Notes: generated by a model from the letters alone, not told the origin. A stretch of DNA of 64,000 bases from Cognataquiflexum nitidum (GCF_022538055.1 NZ_JAKZAM010000022.1:22942-86941); one strand, 5' to 3'. Shown: positions 23,719-31,762, counted from the stretch's first letter. Numbers and translations: made by a program.

Positions 23719-24501
23719 ATGAATAAACCCAAAAACTGGGTCTTTTCGGACCCGAGATTGCAAAAGTTGGAGCAGGATTATGCTGCTTACAAGAAGGAGG
23801 ATTTTGAGGTATGGCGGATTCTTTTCGAAAGACAGATCGTCAATCTTCCCAAAGCGGCTTCGAAAGCCTACTTGGAGGGAGTCAAAGAAATCAACTTCAC
23901 CGCATACAAAATTGCGGATTTTGAAGACGTCAACAGGAGATTAGCCAAAACCACAGGCTGGCAAATCCAAGTGGTTCCGGGTTTGATTGACGATGACCTT
24001 TTCTTCGGCCTGATGAACAACAGAAGATTTTGTTCGTCCACATGGTTGAGAAAAATGGAGCAGCTGGATTACCTCGAAGAGCCTGATATGTTTCATGATG
24101 CCTTTGCGCACATGCCGATGTTGACCAACCAGCCTTATGTTGATTTTCTCGAAAATCTCAGCGGATTGGCACTGAAACATATTGATAATAAATGGGCGAT
24201 TGAGCTGCTTTCCAGGATTTATTGGTTTACGATCGAATTTGGTTTGATCAGAGAAGATGGCGAGGTGAAAATCTATGGTGCTGGTATTCTGAGTTCCGCA
24301 GGTGAAACCAAATACAGCCTTTCAGATGAACCCGCCCATTATGAGTATGATGTCAAAAGGATTTTGAATACGCCTTATTGGAAAGATAAATTCCAGGACA
24401 AATACTTTATCATTGAAAGCTATGAGCAGTTGTTCGAATCATTGCCTGAGATTGAAGAAGTCTTAGAGGAAATGGTGGCTGAGGAAATGAAAAAGAATTA
24501 A
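23719..24501 (+). CDS. phhA: Aromatic amino acid hydroxylase, phenylalanine 4-monooxygenase type
   Basis: A 260-residue monomeric iron and pterin-dependent hydroxylase without the regulatory ACT domain of animal enzymes. Fe ligands are visible: two His in PDMFHDAFAHMPML and the Glu in YWFTIEFGL. The expected product is tyrosine from phenylalanine. Placement after the trp and DAHP synthase genes suggests a biosynthetic role in tyrosine supply. Tryptophan as substrate is a less likely alternative. Confidence 0.92.
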   Translation: MNKPKNWVFSDPRLQKLEQDYAAYKKEDFEVWRILFERQIVNLPKAASKAYLEGVKEINFTAYKIADFEDVNRRLAKTTGWQIQVVPGLIDDDLFFGLMNNRRFCSSTWLRKMEQLDYLEEPDMFHDAFAHMPMLTNQPYVDFLENLSGLALKHIDNKWAIELLSRIYWFTIEFGLIREDGEVKIYGAGILSSAGETKYSLSDEPAHYEYDVKRILNTPYWKDKFQDKYFIIESYEQLFESLPEIEEVLEEMVAEEMKKN

Positions 24502-24526
24502 TAATGAAGAATTCTGAATTTGGGGT

Positions 24527-24561
24527 ATGTCTCACATTTCAAATCTCCTGTCTCAAATCTA
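24527..24561 (+). repeat. Heptad array upstream of hisH
   Basis: Five 7-bp units: ATGTCTC, ACATTTC, AAATCTC, CTGTCTC, AAATCTA, ending 4 nt before the hisH ATG. It is the same unit type as the arrays before trpB and trpA. Confidence 0.88.
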
Positions 24562-24565
24562 AAAT

Positions 24566-25159
24566 ATGAAAGTAGCAGTCATCAAATACAATGCAGGTAA
24601 TGTGCAGTCAGTCCTTTATGCTTTGGAGCGGTTAGGCGCGGAGGCTGTTCTAACAGACAACCTCGAGGAAATAGCAAAGGCTGACAAAGTGATTTTTCCC
24701 GGACAGGGGGAAGCGAGTACCGCTATGAGGTATCTGAAAGAAAAGCAGTTGGATAAACTGATACCAAACCTTACCCAACCGTTCTTTGGCGTTTGTCTTG
24801 GACAGCAGCTACTTTGTGACTATTCAGAAGAGAATGACACAACATGTTTGGGTGTATTTCCTGTCAAAGTCAAAAAGTTTATACCTGAAAGCTATGTGGA
24901 CTTTAAAGTTCCTCATGTGGGTTGGAACAATCTTTTTGATTTGAAAACCCCATTGTTGGAGGGACTGAGTGACGAATCCTTTGTATATTATGTCCACAGC
25001 TATTTCTGCGAATTGAGCGATTTTACCATTGCCAAAACCCACTATGTATTTGATTTTGCGGGATTGATGCACAAGGAAAATTTCTACGCCATGCAGGCCC
25101 ATCCTGAGAAAAGCGGAAAAGTCGGCGAGAGGATTTTGGAGAATTTCCTGAGGATTTGA
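24566..25159 (+). CDS. hisH: Imidazole glycerol phosphate synthase, glutaminase subunit
   Basis: A 197-residue class I amidotransferase: N-terminal KVAVIKYNAGNVQSV, PGQGEASTAM, nucleophile Cys in FFGVCLGQQLL, and catalytic His/Glu in MQAHPEKSG. HisH gives ammonia to HisF. HisF is not next to it here, and hisA follows instead. Confidence 0.95.
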   Translation: MKVAVIKYNAGNVQSVLYALERLGAEAVLTDNLEEIAKADKVIFPGQGEASTAMRYLKEKQLDKLIPNLTQPFFGVCLGQQLLCDYSEENDTTCLGVFPVKVKKFIPESYVDFKVPHVGWNNLFDLKTPLLEGLSDESFVYYVHSYFCELSDFTIAKTHYVFDFAGLMHKENFYAMQAHPEKSGKVGERILENFLRI

Positions 25160-25213
25160 AAATTGAAAAATTGGAGCATTGAAAAATTTTAAGATTGAAA
25201 AATTTGAAAATTC
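25158..25213 (+). repeat. 8-bp array starting in the hisH stop codon
   Basis: Seven octamers: GAAAATTG, AAAAATTG, GAGCATTG, AAAAATTT, TAAGATTG, AAAAATTT, GAAAATTC. The first unit overlaps the TGA stop of hisH. Confidence 0.88.
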
Positions 25214-25322
25214 TGTAAACCTATATATCCGAATTTGTGAAATACTATTTCCATTATTCTTTCATCGACTGAAACAACATCACTGCTGCGACTGAAAACT
25301 GGCTACTGAAAACTTACTTCCC

Positions 25323-25406
25323 ACTTCCTAACTTCCCAACTTCCCAACTTCCTAACTTCCTAACTTCCCACTTTCCAACTTTCTTACTTCCCAACTTCCC
25401 CCTTCC
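25323..25406 (+). repeat. 8-bp CT-rich array abutting hisA
   Basis: Ten octamers in register: ACTTCCTA, ACTTCCCA twice, ACTTCCTA twice, ACTTCCCA, CTTTCCAA, CTTTCTTA, CTTCCCAA, CTTCCCCC, followed by TTCC and the hisA ATG at 25409. Between the two arrays lies a near-duplicate pair, CGACTGAAAACTGG and CTACTGAAAACTTA, at 25289-25317. Confidence 0.9.
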
Positions 25407-25408
25407 CC

Positions 25409-26128
25409 ATGAAAATCATCCCAGCCATAGACATCATCGGCGGCAAATGCGTACGGTTAACCCAAGGAGATTACAGCCAAAAAAAAGAATACCATGACAG
25501 TCCATTGGAGATGGCAAAGCGATTTGAGGGAGTCGGAATCGAACGTCTCCATTTGGTAGATCTGGATGGAGCGAAAGCAAAAAAAATCGTCAACCTTGAA
25601 GTCTTGAAAAGTATTGCCGAAGGAACTTCCCTGAAAGTGGATTTCGGTGGGGGTATCCAATCCGATTTTGATATCAATCTGGCATTTGAATCCGGTGCAC
25701 ATCAGGTCACAGGTGGAAGCATAGCTTTCAAAAATCCTACTTTGTTCGAATCCTGGATAGCAAACTTTGGTGGAGAAAAAATCATTTTGGGGGCAGATGC
25801 CAAGGACCGGAAAATAGCAATCTCAGGTTGGGAGGAAACCACAGCGATGGACCTGATCGAGTTTATCAAATCTTACCATGCCAAAGGAATCCAATATGTA
25901 ATCTGTACTGATGTAGCAAAAGACGGATTATTACAGGGTCCCTCAGTGGAATTGTATCAGGATATTTTAGTTGAAATCCCAAGTATTAAATTGATTGCAA
26001 GCGGTGGAGTGGCAGGAATAAGGGATTTGGAAGAACTTCAGAAAATCGGCGTTTACGGAGCAATTGTAGGGAAAGCATATTATGAAGGGAGGATTTCTTT
26101 GGAAGTACTGGCTTCTTTTCAATCCTAA
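25409..26128 (+). CDS. hisA: Phosphoribosylformimino-5-aminoimidazole carboxamide ribotide isomerase
   Basis: A 239-residue TIM-barrel isomerase. Asp8 in IPAIDIIGGKCVRL and the second catalytic Asp in CTDVAKDG are present. Phosphate-binding GGGIQ and SGGVAG are conserved. It is the last gene of the plus-strand run. hisF and hisIE, which often follow hisA, are absent here. Confidence 0.96.
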   Translation: MKIIPAIDIIGGKCVRLTQGDYSQKKEYHDSPLEMAKRFEGVGIERLHLVDLDGAKAKKIVNLEVLKSIAEGTSLKVDFGGGIQSDFDINLAFESGAHQVTGGSIAFKNPTLFESWIANFGGEKIILGADAKDRKIAISGWEETTAMDLIEFIKSYHAKGIQYVICTDVAKDGLLQGPSVELYQDILVEIPSIKLIASGGVAGIRDLEELQKIGVYGAIVGKAYYEGRISLEVLASFQS

Positions 26129-26137
26129 AAAATATCA

Positions 26138-26175
26138 GGGTTTTGATTGAATAAAATTTTATTCAATCAAAACCC
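26138..26175. terminator. Perfect 38-nt palindrome between hisA and proC, likely bidirectional terminator
   Basis: Bases 26138-26156 and 26157-26175 are exact reverse complements (19 bp, no spacer; it starts GGGTTTTGATTG). It lies 9 nt after the hisA stop and 13 nt after the proC stop on the other strand. A clear U-run is missing on both sides, but the A4T4 centre and placement between convergent genes fit termination or RNA 3'-end protection. Confidence 0.7.
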
Positions 26176-26188
26176 CAATTCTACTCCG

Positions 26189-26992
26189 CTACTTTTTCTC
26201 TATTTTTTCATAAGAAGCCAACACGCCCCGCACCATGGCTGCTGAAAAACCCTGGTGCTCCATTTCATTGAGTCCGACAATGGTACAACCTTTTGGCGTA
26301 GTGACTTTGTCTATGGCTTCTTCGGGATGGATGTTTTTTTGGATCATCAATTCCGCGGCGCCTTTTACCGTCTGGTTTACGATTTTGCTTGCTGTTTTGG
26401 CATCAAATCCGATTTGGATTCCACCCTGAATCATCGCCCGCATAAACCTCAGTACATAAGCAATCCCACAGGCACCGAGGACAGTGGCCGCTTCCATCAG
26501 GCTTTCATCAATCGTAATACTGAACCCCACACTGTTGAATAAATCCTTCACTTGTGTTTCAGTCGATTCGGTGATATTCCTTCCGCAGATGCAGGTTACG
26601 GATTCACGGATATCGGCAGCGATATTGGGCATGGCCCTAAATGCAGTCGTCTTCGGGTCCATTTCCTGAAATATTTCATCCAAAGTAATCCCTGTCGCAA
26701 CGGAAACGATAATCTGTTTTTTGGGGTCGAGTGCCGGATTGATTTCTTTCAAAATAGCCGAGATATTGTATGGTTTCACTCCCAGAATAACAATATCCGA
26801 TTCTTTGGCAGCAATCAGATTATCCGAATGTACCCTGACCCCTTTGTCTTGGAGATAAAGGAGGTTGGCAGGGTTTCTTTTGGTGACGTGGAGGTTTTGT
26901 GGCAAAAAATCAACCTGTTCCAGCAAGCCGTTGGCGATGGAGGTCCCGAGATTTCCGCAACCTATGATTGCGATTCTGATATCTTTCAGCAT
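26189..26992 (-). CDS. proC: Pyrroline-5-carboxylate reductase
   Basis: A 267-residue NAD(P)H-dependent enzyme for the last step of proline synthesis. Rossmann motif IIGCGNLGTSIANG is at the N-terminus. VILGVKPYN and FRAMPNIAADIRESVT follow. The C-terminal helical domain has the family stretch TVKGAAELM and the KVTTPKGCTIVGL loop. Confidence 0.95.
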   Translation of the reverse strand: MLKDIRIAIIGCGNLGTSIANGLLEQVDFLPQNLHVTKRNPANLLYLQDKGVRVHSDNLIAAKESDIVILGVKPYNISAILKEINPALDPKKQIIVSVATGITLDEIFQEMDPKTTAFRAMPNIAADIRESVTCICGRNITESTETQVKDLFNSVGFSITIDESLMEAATVLGACGIAYVLRFMRAMIQGGIQIGFDAKTASKIVNQTVKGAAELMIQKNIHPEEAIDKVTTPKGCTIVGLNEMEHQGFSAAMVRGVLASYEKIEKK

Positions 26993-27148
26993 GTGGTGTT
27001 TTCGGTGTTTTAGGTTTGAGTCTCAAAGGTAACTAGGAATACGTGTTTTTTTGGTGTTTTCCTTTCAATTAAAACAGACGATCGGCAAATAGCCTACTTG
27101 ATTTTTTTTGTTTAAATAATTTCATTCAAAAATATTTATCAAATTTGC

Positions 27149-27179
27149 TTGACTATATGTAAAACAAACTTTACATTTG
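27149..27179 (+). promoter_or_regulatory. Promoter of the membrane protein-XRE regulator operon
   Basis: TTG (27149-27151), 20 nt, then TACATTTG (27172-27179), an exact TAnnTTTG. The first start codon is about 115 nt downstream. Confidence 0.65.
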
Positions 27180-27196
27180 GTAAAAATATCTTTACA
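27158..27196. promoter_or_regulatory. Two GTAAA-N6-TTTAC dyads 21 bp apart (candidate operator)
   Basis: The first dyad is GTAAA (27159-27163) with TTTAC (27170-27174), extended by T and A on its outer sides. The second is GTAAA (27180-27184) with TTTAC (27191-27195). Both have 6-nt centres. Their 21-bp spacing puts them on the same DNA face, and the first overlaps the -7 element. The XRE-type protein encoded at 27755 is an obvious candidate ligand, but that is inference. Confidence 0.55.
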
Positions 27197-27294
27197 AAAA
27201 TAAAGGTAATGTTCCTTTTGAGTTTTTATGTATTTGCCGCATTCGAATATCAAAAATGGATAGCTACAAAATCACTTTAAACCCACTTTAGACC

Positions 27295-27744
27295 ATGTTA
27301 ACAAAAATATTATTGCCTCACAGATTTCAGTTTATAGGATGGATACTCTTTTTTCCTTTGGCCATTCTTCTGACCTTTAATAGCTTTTATTCCTATGAAA
27401 TTGGATGGCTGACTTGGGAGGGATTCAGGATTGGTGATATTTTCACACCGTCCGATGAAAATTTCACCAATGAAATTTCGATTGTTGGAACATTTTTGTC
27501 TTTGTTTTTTATCGCTTTCTCCAAAGAAAAGCAAGAGGACGAATACATTCAGAAGCTCAGGTTGGATAGTTTGTTGATCGCTTTTTACATTTACGGACTG
27601 CTTACAGTAATTGGCACATTGGTTTTTTATAGTTTTGGCTATCTTGAATTTATGGGCTTCAATATGTTTTCGATCCAATTAGTGTTTATCATCAGGTTTA
27701 GGTGGGTGATGTATAGACAACAGAAAACCCTCACTTTGATTTAA
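27295..27744 (+). CDS. Small integral membrane protein paired with an XRE regulator
   Basis: A 149-residue protein with four likely membrane segments (about residues 11-30, 61-78, 92-113 and 119-138) and a basic C-terminus. The family was not recognised. It is followed after 10 nt by a YozG-like HTH gene. This pairing of a small membrane protein with a small XRE protein is common in bacteria, and its role is unclear. Two dyads overlap its promoter. Confidence 0.75.
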   Translation: MLTKILLPHRFQFIGWILFFPLAILLTFNSFYSYEIGWLTWEGFRIGDIFTPSDENFTNEISIVGTFLSLFFIAFSKEKQEDEYIQKLRLDSLLIAFYIYGLLTVIGTLVFYSFGYLEFMGFNMFSIQLVFIIRFRWVMYRQQKTLTLI

Positions 27745-27754
27745 ACTTGGCAAT

Positions 27755-27955
27755 ATGAAAAACACAGTCAAAGTAGAACGTGCCAAGAAAGACATGACCC
27801 AACAGGACCTTGCGGATAAGATCGGTGTCTCCCGGCAGACGATCAATTCCATAGAAGCGGGAAAGTACGTTCCGTCTACTGTCCTTGCGCTCAAAATTGG
27901 CCGGGTATTCCAGACGCCTTTGGAATTGATTTTTGAATTGGAGGAAGGGGATTGA
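27755..27955 (+). CDS. XRE-family helix-turn-helix regulator (YozG-like)
   Basis: A 66-residue protein that is essentially one HTH domain: MTQQDLADKIGVSRQTINSIEAGKYVPS with the recognition helix SRQTINSIE, then a short ALKIGRVFQTPLELIF tail. Length and sequence match the small YozG-like group. It probably controls its own operon. Confidence 0.9.
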   Translation: MKNTVKVERAKKDMTQQDLADKIGVSRQTINSIEAGKYVPSTVLALKIGRVFQTPLELIFELEEGD

Positions 27956-28086
27956 GGATCAGTTCACAGTCAGAAGTCTGCAGCTTGCGGAAAATAGCAT
28001 AGGAACTTTTCTCCTTATGTATTAGTGTTTCGAATAAAAGGGAATGTTTCTATTGTGGATTTAGGTGATTTTTATAATTTAGTTTT

Positions 28087-29193
28087 ATGAAAGAAAACAA
28101 ATCCATAATTTTTATCCTATTGACCTTCCTGCTGATTCCGATCGTGATTTCATGTGAATCAGAAACCAAAGGGGATGCTAAGATTATAAAGGTGGATGTG
28201 GATGCCGCTAAAAAGGGAAAAATATCAGATCATTTCGAATCCATTGAATACATCCTTTTGGAATATCCGGACAGTCTTCCGATTGTTGGTCCCTATAAAA
28301 TGATATTGACCGATGATCGAATTTTGGTCGAAAGCAGGGAAACCGCTGCGGTTTTTGTTTTTGACAGGAAAGGAAATCTTCAAAATGTAATCCGGGATTA
28401 CGGTGATGGTCCAGGCCAATTCCGGTTGATCGATGATATGTTTCTGGAGGGCGATTTGGTTCGGATCCATTGTAACTATTTGCAAAAACACCTGATTTTC
28501 AATGTTAATGGAATATTGATTGAGGAGGGAAAATTGAAGGAAATGGCTGATAGGAGTTTTATAGGAAAAGAATTCATTCTCTATCAATTTCAAGAAGGGT
28601 ATGGTCCTGAAAAGAATACGATTGTAAGTATTAAGGATAATGTGATACAAGGATTTGTCCCAATCAACAAAGATTTAGAGTATTTCAATCGTTATAATAG
28701 TCTCCATGGATTTCAATATGATCCACACCGGGATTCTTTTTTTATCACAAATTTGCTAAATTATGAAATCCCCGTTTTTGATGGCAAGGGCAATTTGAAA
28801 CAAAAACTTGAATTCGACTTTGGCAAAAACAACTATGATATCAATAAAAGGAAAGAGTTTCCAGAAAATCCTCGTAAGGTAAATACTTATGCTATGGAAA
28901 ATAATATTATCCAGCATATCAACTCATTTTTCCCATTTAAGAATAAGATTTTTATTCACTTTTTTTCAGGCATCAGAAATTCCCACTTCCTGTTTTTGGA
29001 TGACAACTTTGATGTCATCTATCATGTCGATGAACTTGAAAATGATTTTGATGGAATGAAGCTTAAAATGTGGTCTTGGGCCTATTCAGAAAATGAGATC
29101 GTTTATGCCTTGGATTCTAAGCAGTTTTATAACGATTACGTCGAAACCTTCAATGATAAGAAAGTCACAGTAAAAAAAAGGCGATATTCATGA
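28087..29193 (+). CDS. Six-bladed beta-propeller lipoprotein
   Basis: A 368-residue protein with signal peptide and lipobox (IVISC, Cys at residue 23). The body has the repeated strand pattern of Bacteroidota 6-bladed propellers: ILLEYPD, VFVFDRKGNLQNVIRDYGDGPGQF, IFNVNGILIEEG and PVFDGKGNLKQKLEF. The family is abundant in this phylum. Function is usually unknown, with ligand binding at the cell surface or in the periplasm. It appears monocistronic. Confidence 0.8.
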   Translation: MKENKSIIFILLTFLLIPIVISCESETKGDAKIIKVDVDAAKKGKISDHFESIEYILLEYPDSLPIVGPYKMILTDDRILVESRETAAVFVFDRKGNLQNVIRDYGDGPGQFRLIDDMFLEGDLVRIHCNYLQKHLIFNVNGILIEEGKLKEMADRSFIGKEFILYQFQEGYGPEKNTIVSIKDNVIQGFVPINKDLEYFNRYNSLHGFQYDPHRDSFFITNLLNYEIPVFDGKGNLKQKLEFDFGKNNYDINKRKEFPENPRKVNTYAMENNIIQHINSFFPFKNKIFIHFFSGIRNSHFLFLDDNFDVIYHVDELENDFDGMKLKMWSWAYSENEIVYALDSKQFYNDYVETFNDKKVTVKKRRYS

Positions 29194-29365
29194 TTTTTTC
29201 AGGAACAATAAAGAAAAACTGAAAGAAGAAAAGCATGTATTGGTTGCTCTCAAAGTCAAAGAATAACCAGGAGAAATGGAATTAATCCTTTTGACTTTTT
29301 TGGGATTTTTTCCATTCCCAAAGCAATAAAAAGTTATCTTTGGCATTTTAAACGCAAAAAACTGA

Positions 29366-30529
29366 ATGTCAAAAATCATCCGAATCACCACAGTACCCAT
29401 TTCATTAAAGCTTTTACTTTCAGGACAAATGAAGTTCATGAAGGATGCCGGATGGGAGGTATTGATGGTCAGTGCTGATGGCAAAGAAATAAATGAGGTT
29501 GTCAAAAAGGAAGGATGCGAGCATGTTATGATTCCTTTCACCCGAAAAATAACCCCCTTTCATGACCTAGCCTGCTTGTGGCAGCTATATAACCTTATCA
29601 AAAGAGAAAAGCCTGATATTGTCCATACCCATACTCCAAAAGCAGGGTTGTTGGGAATGTTGGCAGCTAAAATGGCCGGGGTCAAAACTAGGATTCATAC
29701 CGTGGCCGGCTTGCCATATATGGTGGCCGAAAAGCAGAAAAAGAGCCTTCTTGTCAATATCGAAAAGCTCACCTACTCATGGGCTACCCAAGTATGGCCC
29801 AATTCGCCTTCCTTAAAAAAATTCATTGTCGAGGAAGAATTGGTTGGACAGGAAAAATTGAAAGTAATTGGTTTTGGTTCATCCAACGGTGTAGACTTGA
29901 ATACTTTTAACCGGGGTGCATTGAAGGAAAACCACCTTGTAGCAGCGACCATGAGAATCATGCCGGGAGACAATGATTACATTATCCTTGCTGTTGGAAG
30001 GCTGGTGAAGGACAAGGGCATAGAGGAACTGGTCTCTGCATTTTTGGATTCGAAAATTTCCGAAAGGTCAAAATTGGTGTTGCTCGGATCCTTCGAACAG
30101 GAACTCAACCCAATCGATGGAGAAATAGTCCGAAAGATCAAAGATCATCCAAGGATTGTGCAGATAGAATGGACAGATCACGTCGCGCATTATCTTGCTT
30201 TGGCTGATGTATTGGTTCACCCTTCACACCGGGAAGGGTTTCCCAATGTGCTTTTGGAAGCCGGGGCCATGCAGGTTCCGATTATTTGTTCGGACATCAT
30301 CGGAAATACAGACATCGTGACCAACAAAAAAACTGGACTTGTTTTTCCTGTCAAAAACAAGGAGTTTCTAAAAGATGCCTTGGAATTTGGGTATGTCAAG
30401 AGGGATTTTATGCAGGAATTGGCAGATAATCTGTACGTTGAGGTGAAGGAAAGGTACCAACGAAAAAGAATGCACGAATTGATTTTGGAAGAATATAACA
30501 AAGCTCTCCGTTCTATATCGGAAAATTAA
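29366..30529 (+). CDS. Glycosyltransferase family 4
   Basis: A 387-residue GT-B enzyme. The N-terminal acceptor domain includes PDIVHTHTPKAGLLGMLAAK and HTVAGLPY. The C-terminal donor domain begins near residue 205 with IILAVGRLVKDKGIEELV and has the EX7E motif in HREGFPNVLLEAG. It transfers a sugar, probably onto a lipid-linked surface glycan. It is followed by two nucleotide-sugar genes. Confidence 0.92.
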   Translation: MSKIIRITTVPISLKLLLSGQMKFMKDAGWEVLMVSADGKEINEVVKKEGCEHVMIPFTRKITPFHDLACLWQLYNLIKREKPDIVHTHTPKAGLLGMLAAKMAGVKTRIHTVAGLPYMVAEKQKKSLLVNIEKLTYSWATQVWPNSPSLKKFIVEEELVGQEKLKVIGFGSSNGVDLNTFNRGALKENHLVAATMRIMPGDNDYIILAVGRLVKDKGIEELVSAFLDSKISERSKLVLLGSFEQELNPIDGEIVRKIKDHPRIVQIEWTDHVAHYLALADVLVHPSHREGFPNVLLEAGAMQVPIICSDIIGNTDIVTNKKTGLVFPVKNKEFLKDALEFGYVKRDFMQELADNLYVEVKERYQRKRMHELILEEYNKALRSISEN

Positions 30530-30625
30530 TTGCCGTACATAACAAAATCCTTAAAAATAAGGACGATTTAGGTCAAATATTTTAAATTTTATTCGTTTTT
30601 TAGCAAATAATTTAAGCAAAAGAAA

Positions 30626-31678
30626 ATGAAATATCTTGTTACAGGTACAGCAGGTTTTATCGGCTTTCATGTCGCATTGTATCTTCTCAATAGGGGAGAA
30701 TCTGTGGTCGGGGTTGATAATATCAATGATTATTATAATGTCAACCTCAAGTACCAAAGGCTTGCTGAATGTGGGATCCTACGTGAAAGTATTTCAGAAA
30801 ATAAAAAAACCAATTCTATTAAATATCCTTCTTATTCATTTTACAAGATGGATCTATCGGATAAGACCGTTTTAATGGATATTTTTGAAAATGAAAAAAT
30901 TGATGTTGTCATCAATCTTGCTGCCCAAGCGGGAGTAAGGTATTCATTGACAAATCCTGATGCCTATATCACAGCCAACATTCAGTCTTTTTTGAATATT
31001 CTTGAAGCCTGCAGGTCGTATCCTGTCAAACATTTGGTTTATGCCTCTTCCAGTTCGGTATATGGAGCCAATACCAAAATGCCTTTTTCAACTTCTGACA
31101 ACATCGACCATCCTGTAAGTCTCTATGCCGCTACCAAAAAATCAAATGAATTGATGGCACATACCTACAGCCATTTGTTCAATATCCCGACTACTGGACT
31201 AAGGTTCTTCACTGTCTATGGACCTTGGGGCAGACCGGATATGGCTTTGTTTTTGTTTATCGAGGCAATCGAAAAAGGTGAAGCAATCCAGGTTTTTAAC
31301 CATGGGAAAATGAAAAGGGACTTCACTTACATAGATGATATAGTAGAGGGCATCATCAGAGTAGCTGATAGACCTGCCAAGCCAAATCCTGCATGGACAG
31401 GCCAAGACCCGGATCCGGGATCTTCTTATGCCCCTTTCAAAGTGTATAATATCGGCAATTCCCAACCTGTGGAATTGATGGATTATATCGCTGCCCTTGA
31501 AAAAGCAATGGGTAAGGAAGCTATCAAAAACATGTTGCCTTTGCAGCCCGGAGATGTGCCTTCCACTTATGCGGATGTTACTGATCTTAAAAGAGATACA
31601 GGGTATCAACCCCAAACCTCAGTGGAAGAGGGCGTTGCTAAATTTGTGGCTTGGTATAAGGAATCCTACAGAAAATAA
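30626..31678 (+). CDS. NAD-dependent epimerase, UDP-glucuronate 4-epimerase type
   Basis: A 350-residue extended SDR. It has GTAGFIGFHVA for NAD at the N-terminus, the NDYYNVNLKYQRL signature typical of UDP-glucuronate epimerases, NLAAQAGVRYS, YASSSSVYG and the YAATKK catalytic Tyr/Lys. RFFTVYGPWGRPDMALF is also characteristic. The product would be UDP-galacturonate for surface polysaccharide. Confidence 0.9.
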   Translation: MKYLVTGTAGFIGFHVALYLLNRGESVVGVDNINDYYNVNLKYQRLAECGILRESISENKKTNSIKYPSYSFYKMDLSDKTVLMDIFENEKIDVVINLAAQAGVRYSLTNPDAYITANIQSFLNILEACRSYPVKHLVYASSSSVYGANTKMPFSTSDNIDHPVSLYAATKKSNELMAHTYSHLFNIPTTGLRFFTVYGPWGRPDMALFLFIEAIEKGEAIQVFNHGKMKRDFTYIDDIVEGIIRVADRPAKPNPAWTGQDPDPGSSYAPFKVYNIGNSQPVELMDYIAALEKAMGKEAIKNMLPLQPGDVPSTYADVTDLKRDTGYQPQTSVEEGVAKFVAWYKESYRK

Positions 31679-31762
31679 CCGGAACCAAAATTTCATTCCA
31701 AAAACGAACTTGGTGGATTTTAATTTATTCATCCAATTTCTCAATCTTTCTAATTCGCAATT

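Larger units (their letters stand above)
26993..27294. other. Divergent intergenic region between proC and a membrane protein gene
   Basis: 302 nt, A/T-rich, no ORF. It holds the promoter and dyad operator described at 27149-27196. A proC promoter on the minus strand was not pinned down. Confidence 0.6.

Noticed and set aside
24566..25159. hisH as a second trpG or pabA
   Set aside because: The N-terminal and active-site context match HisH, and hisA follows.
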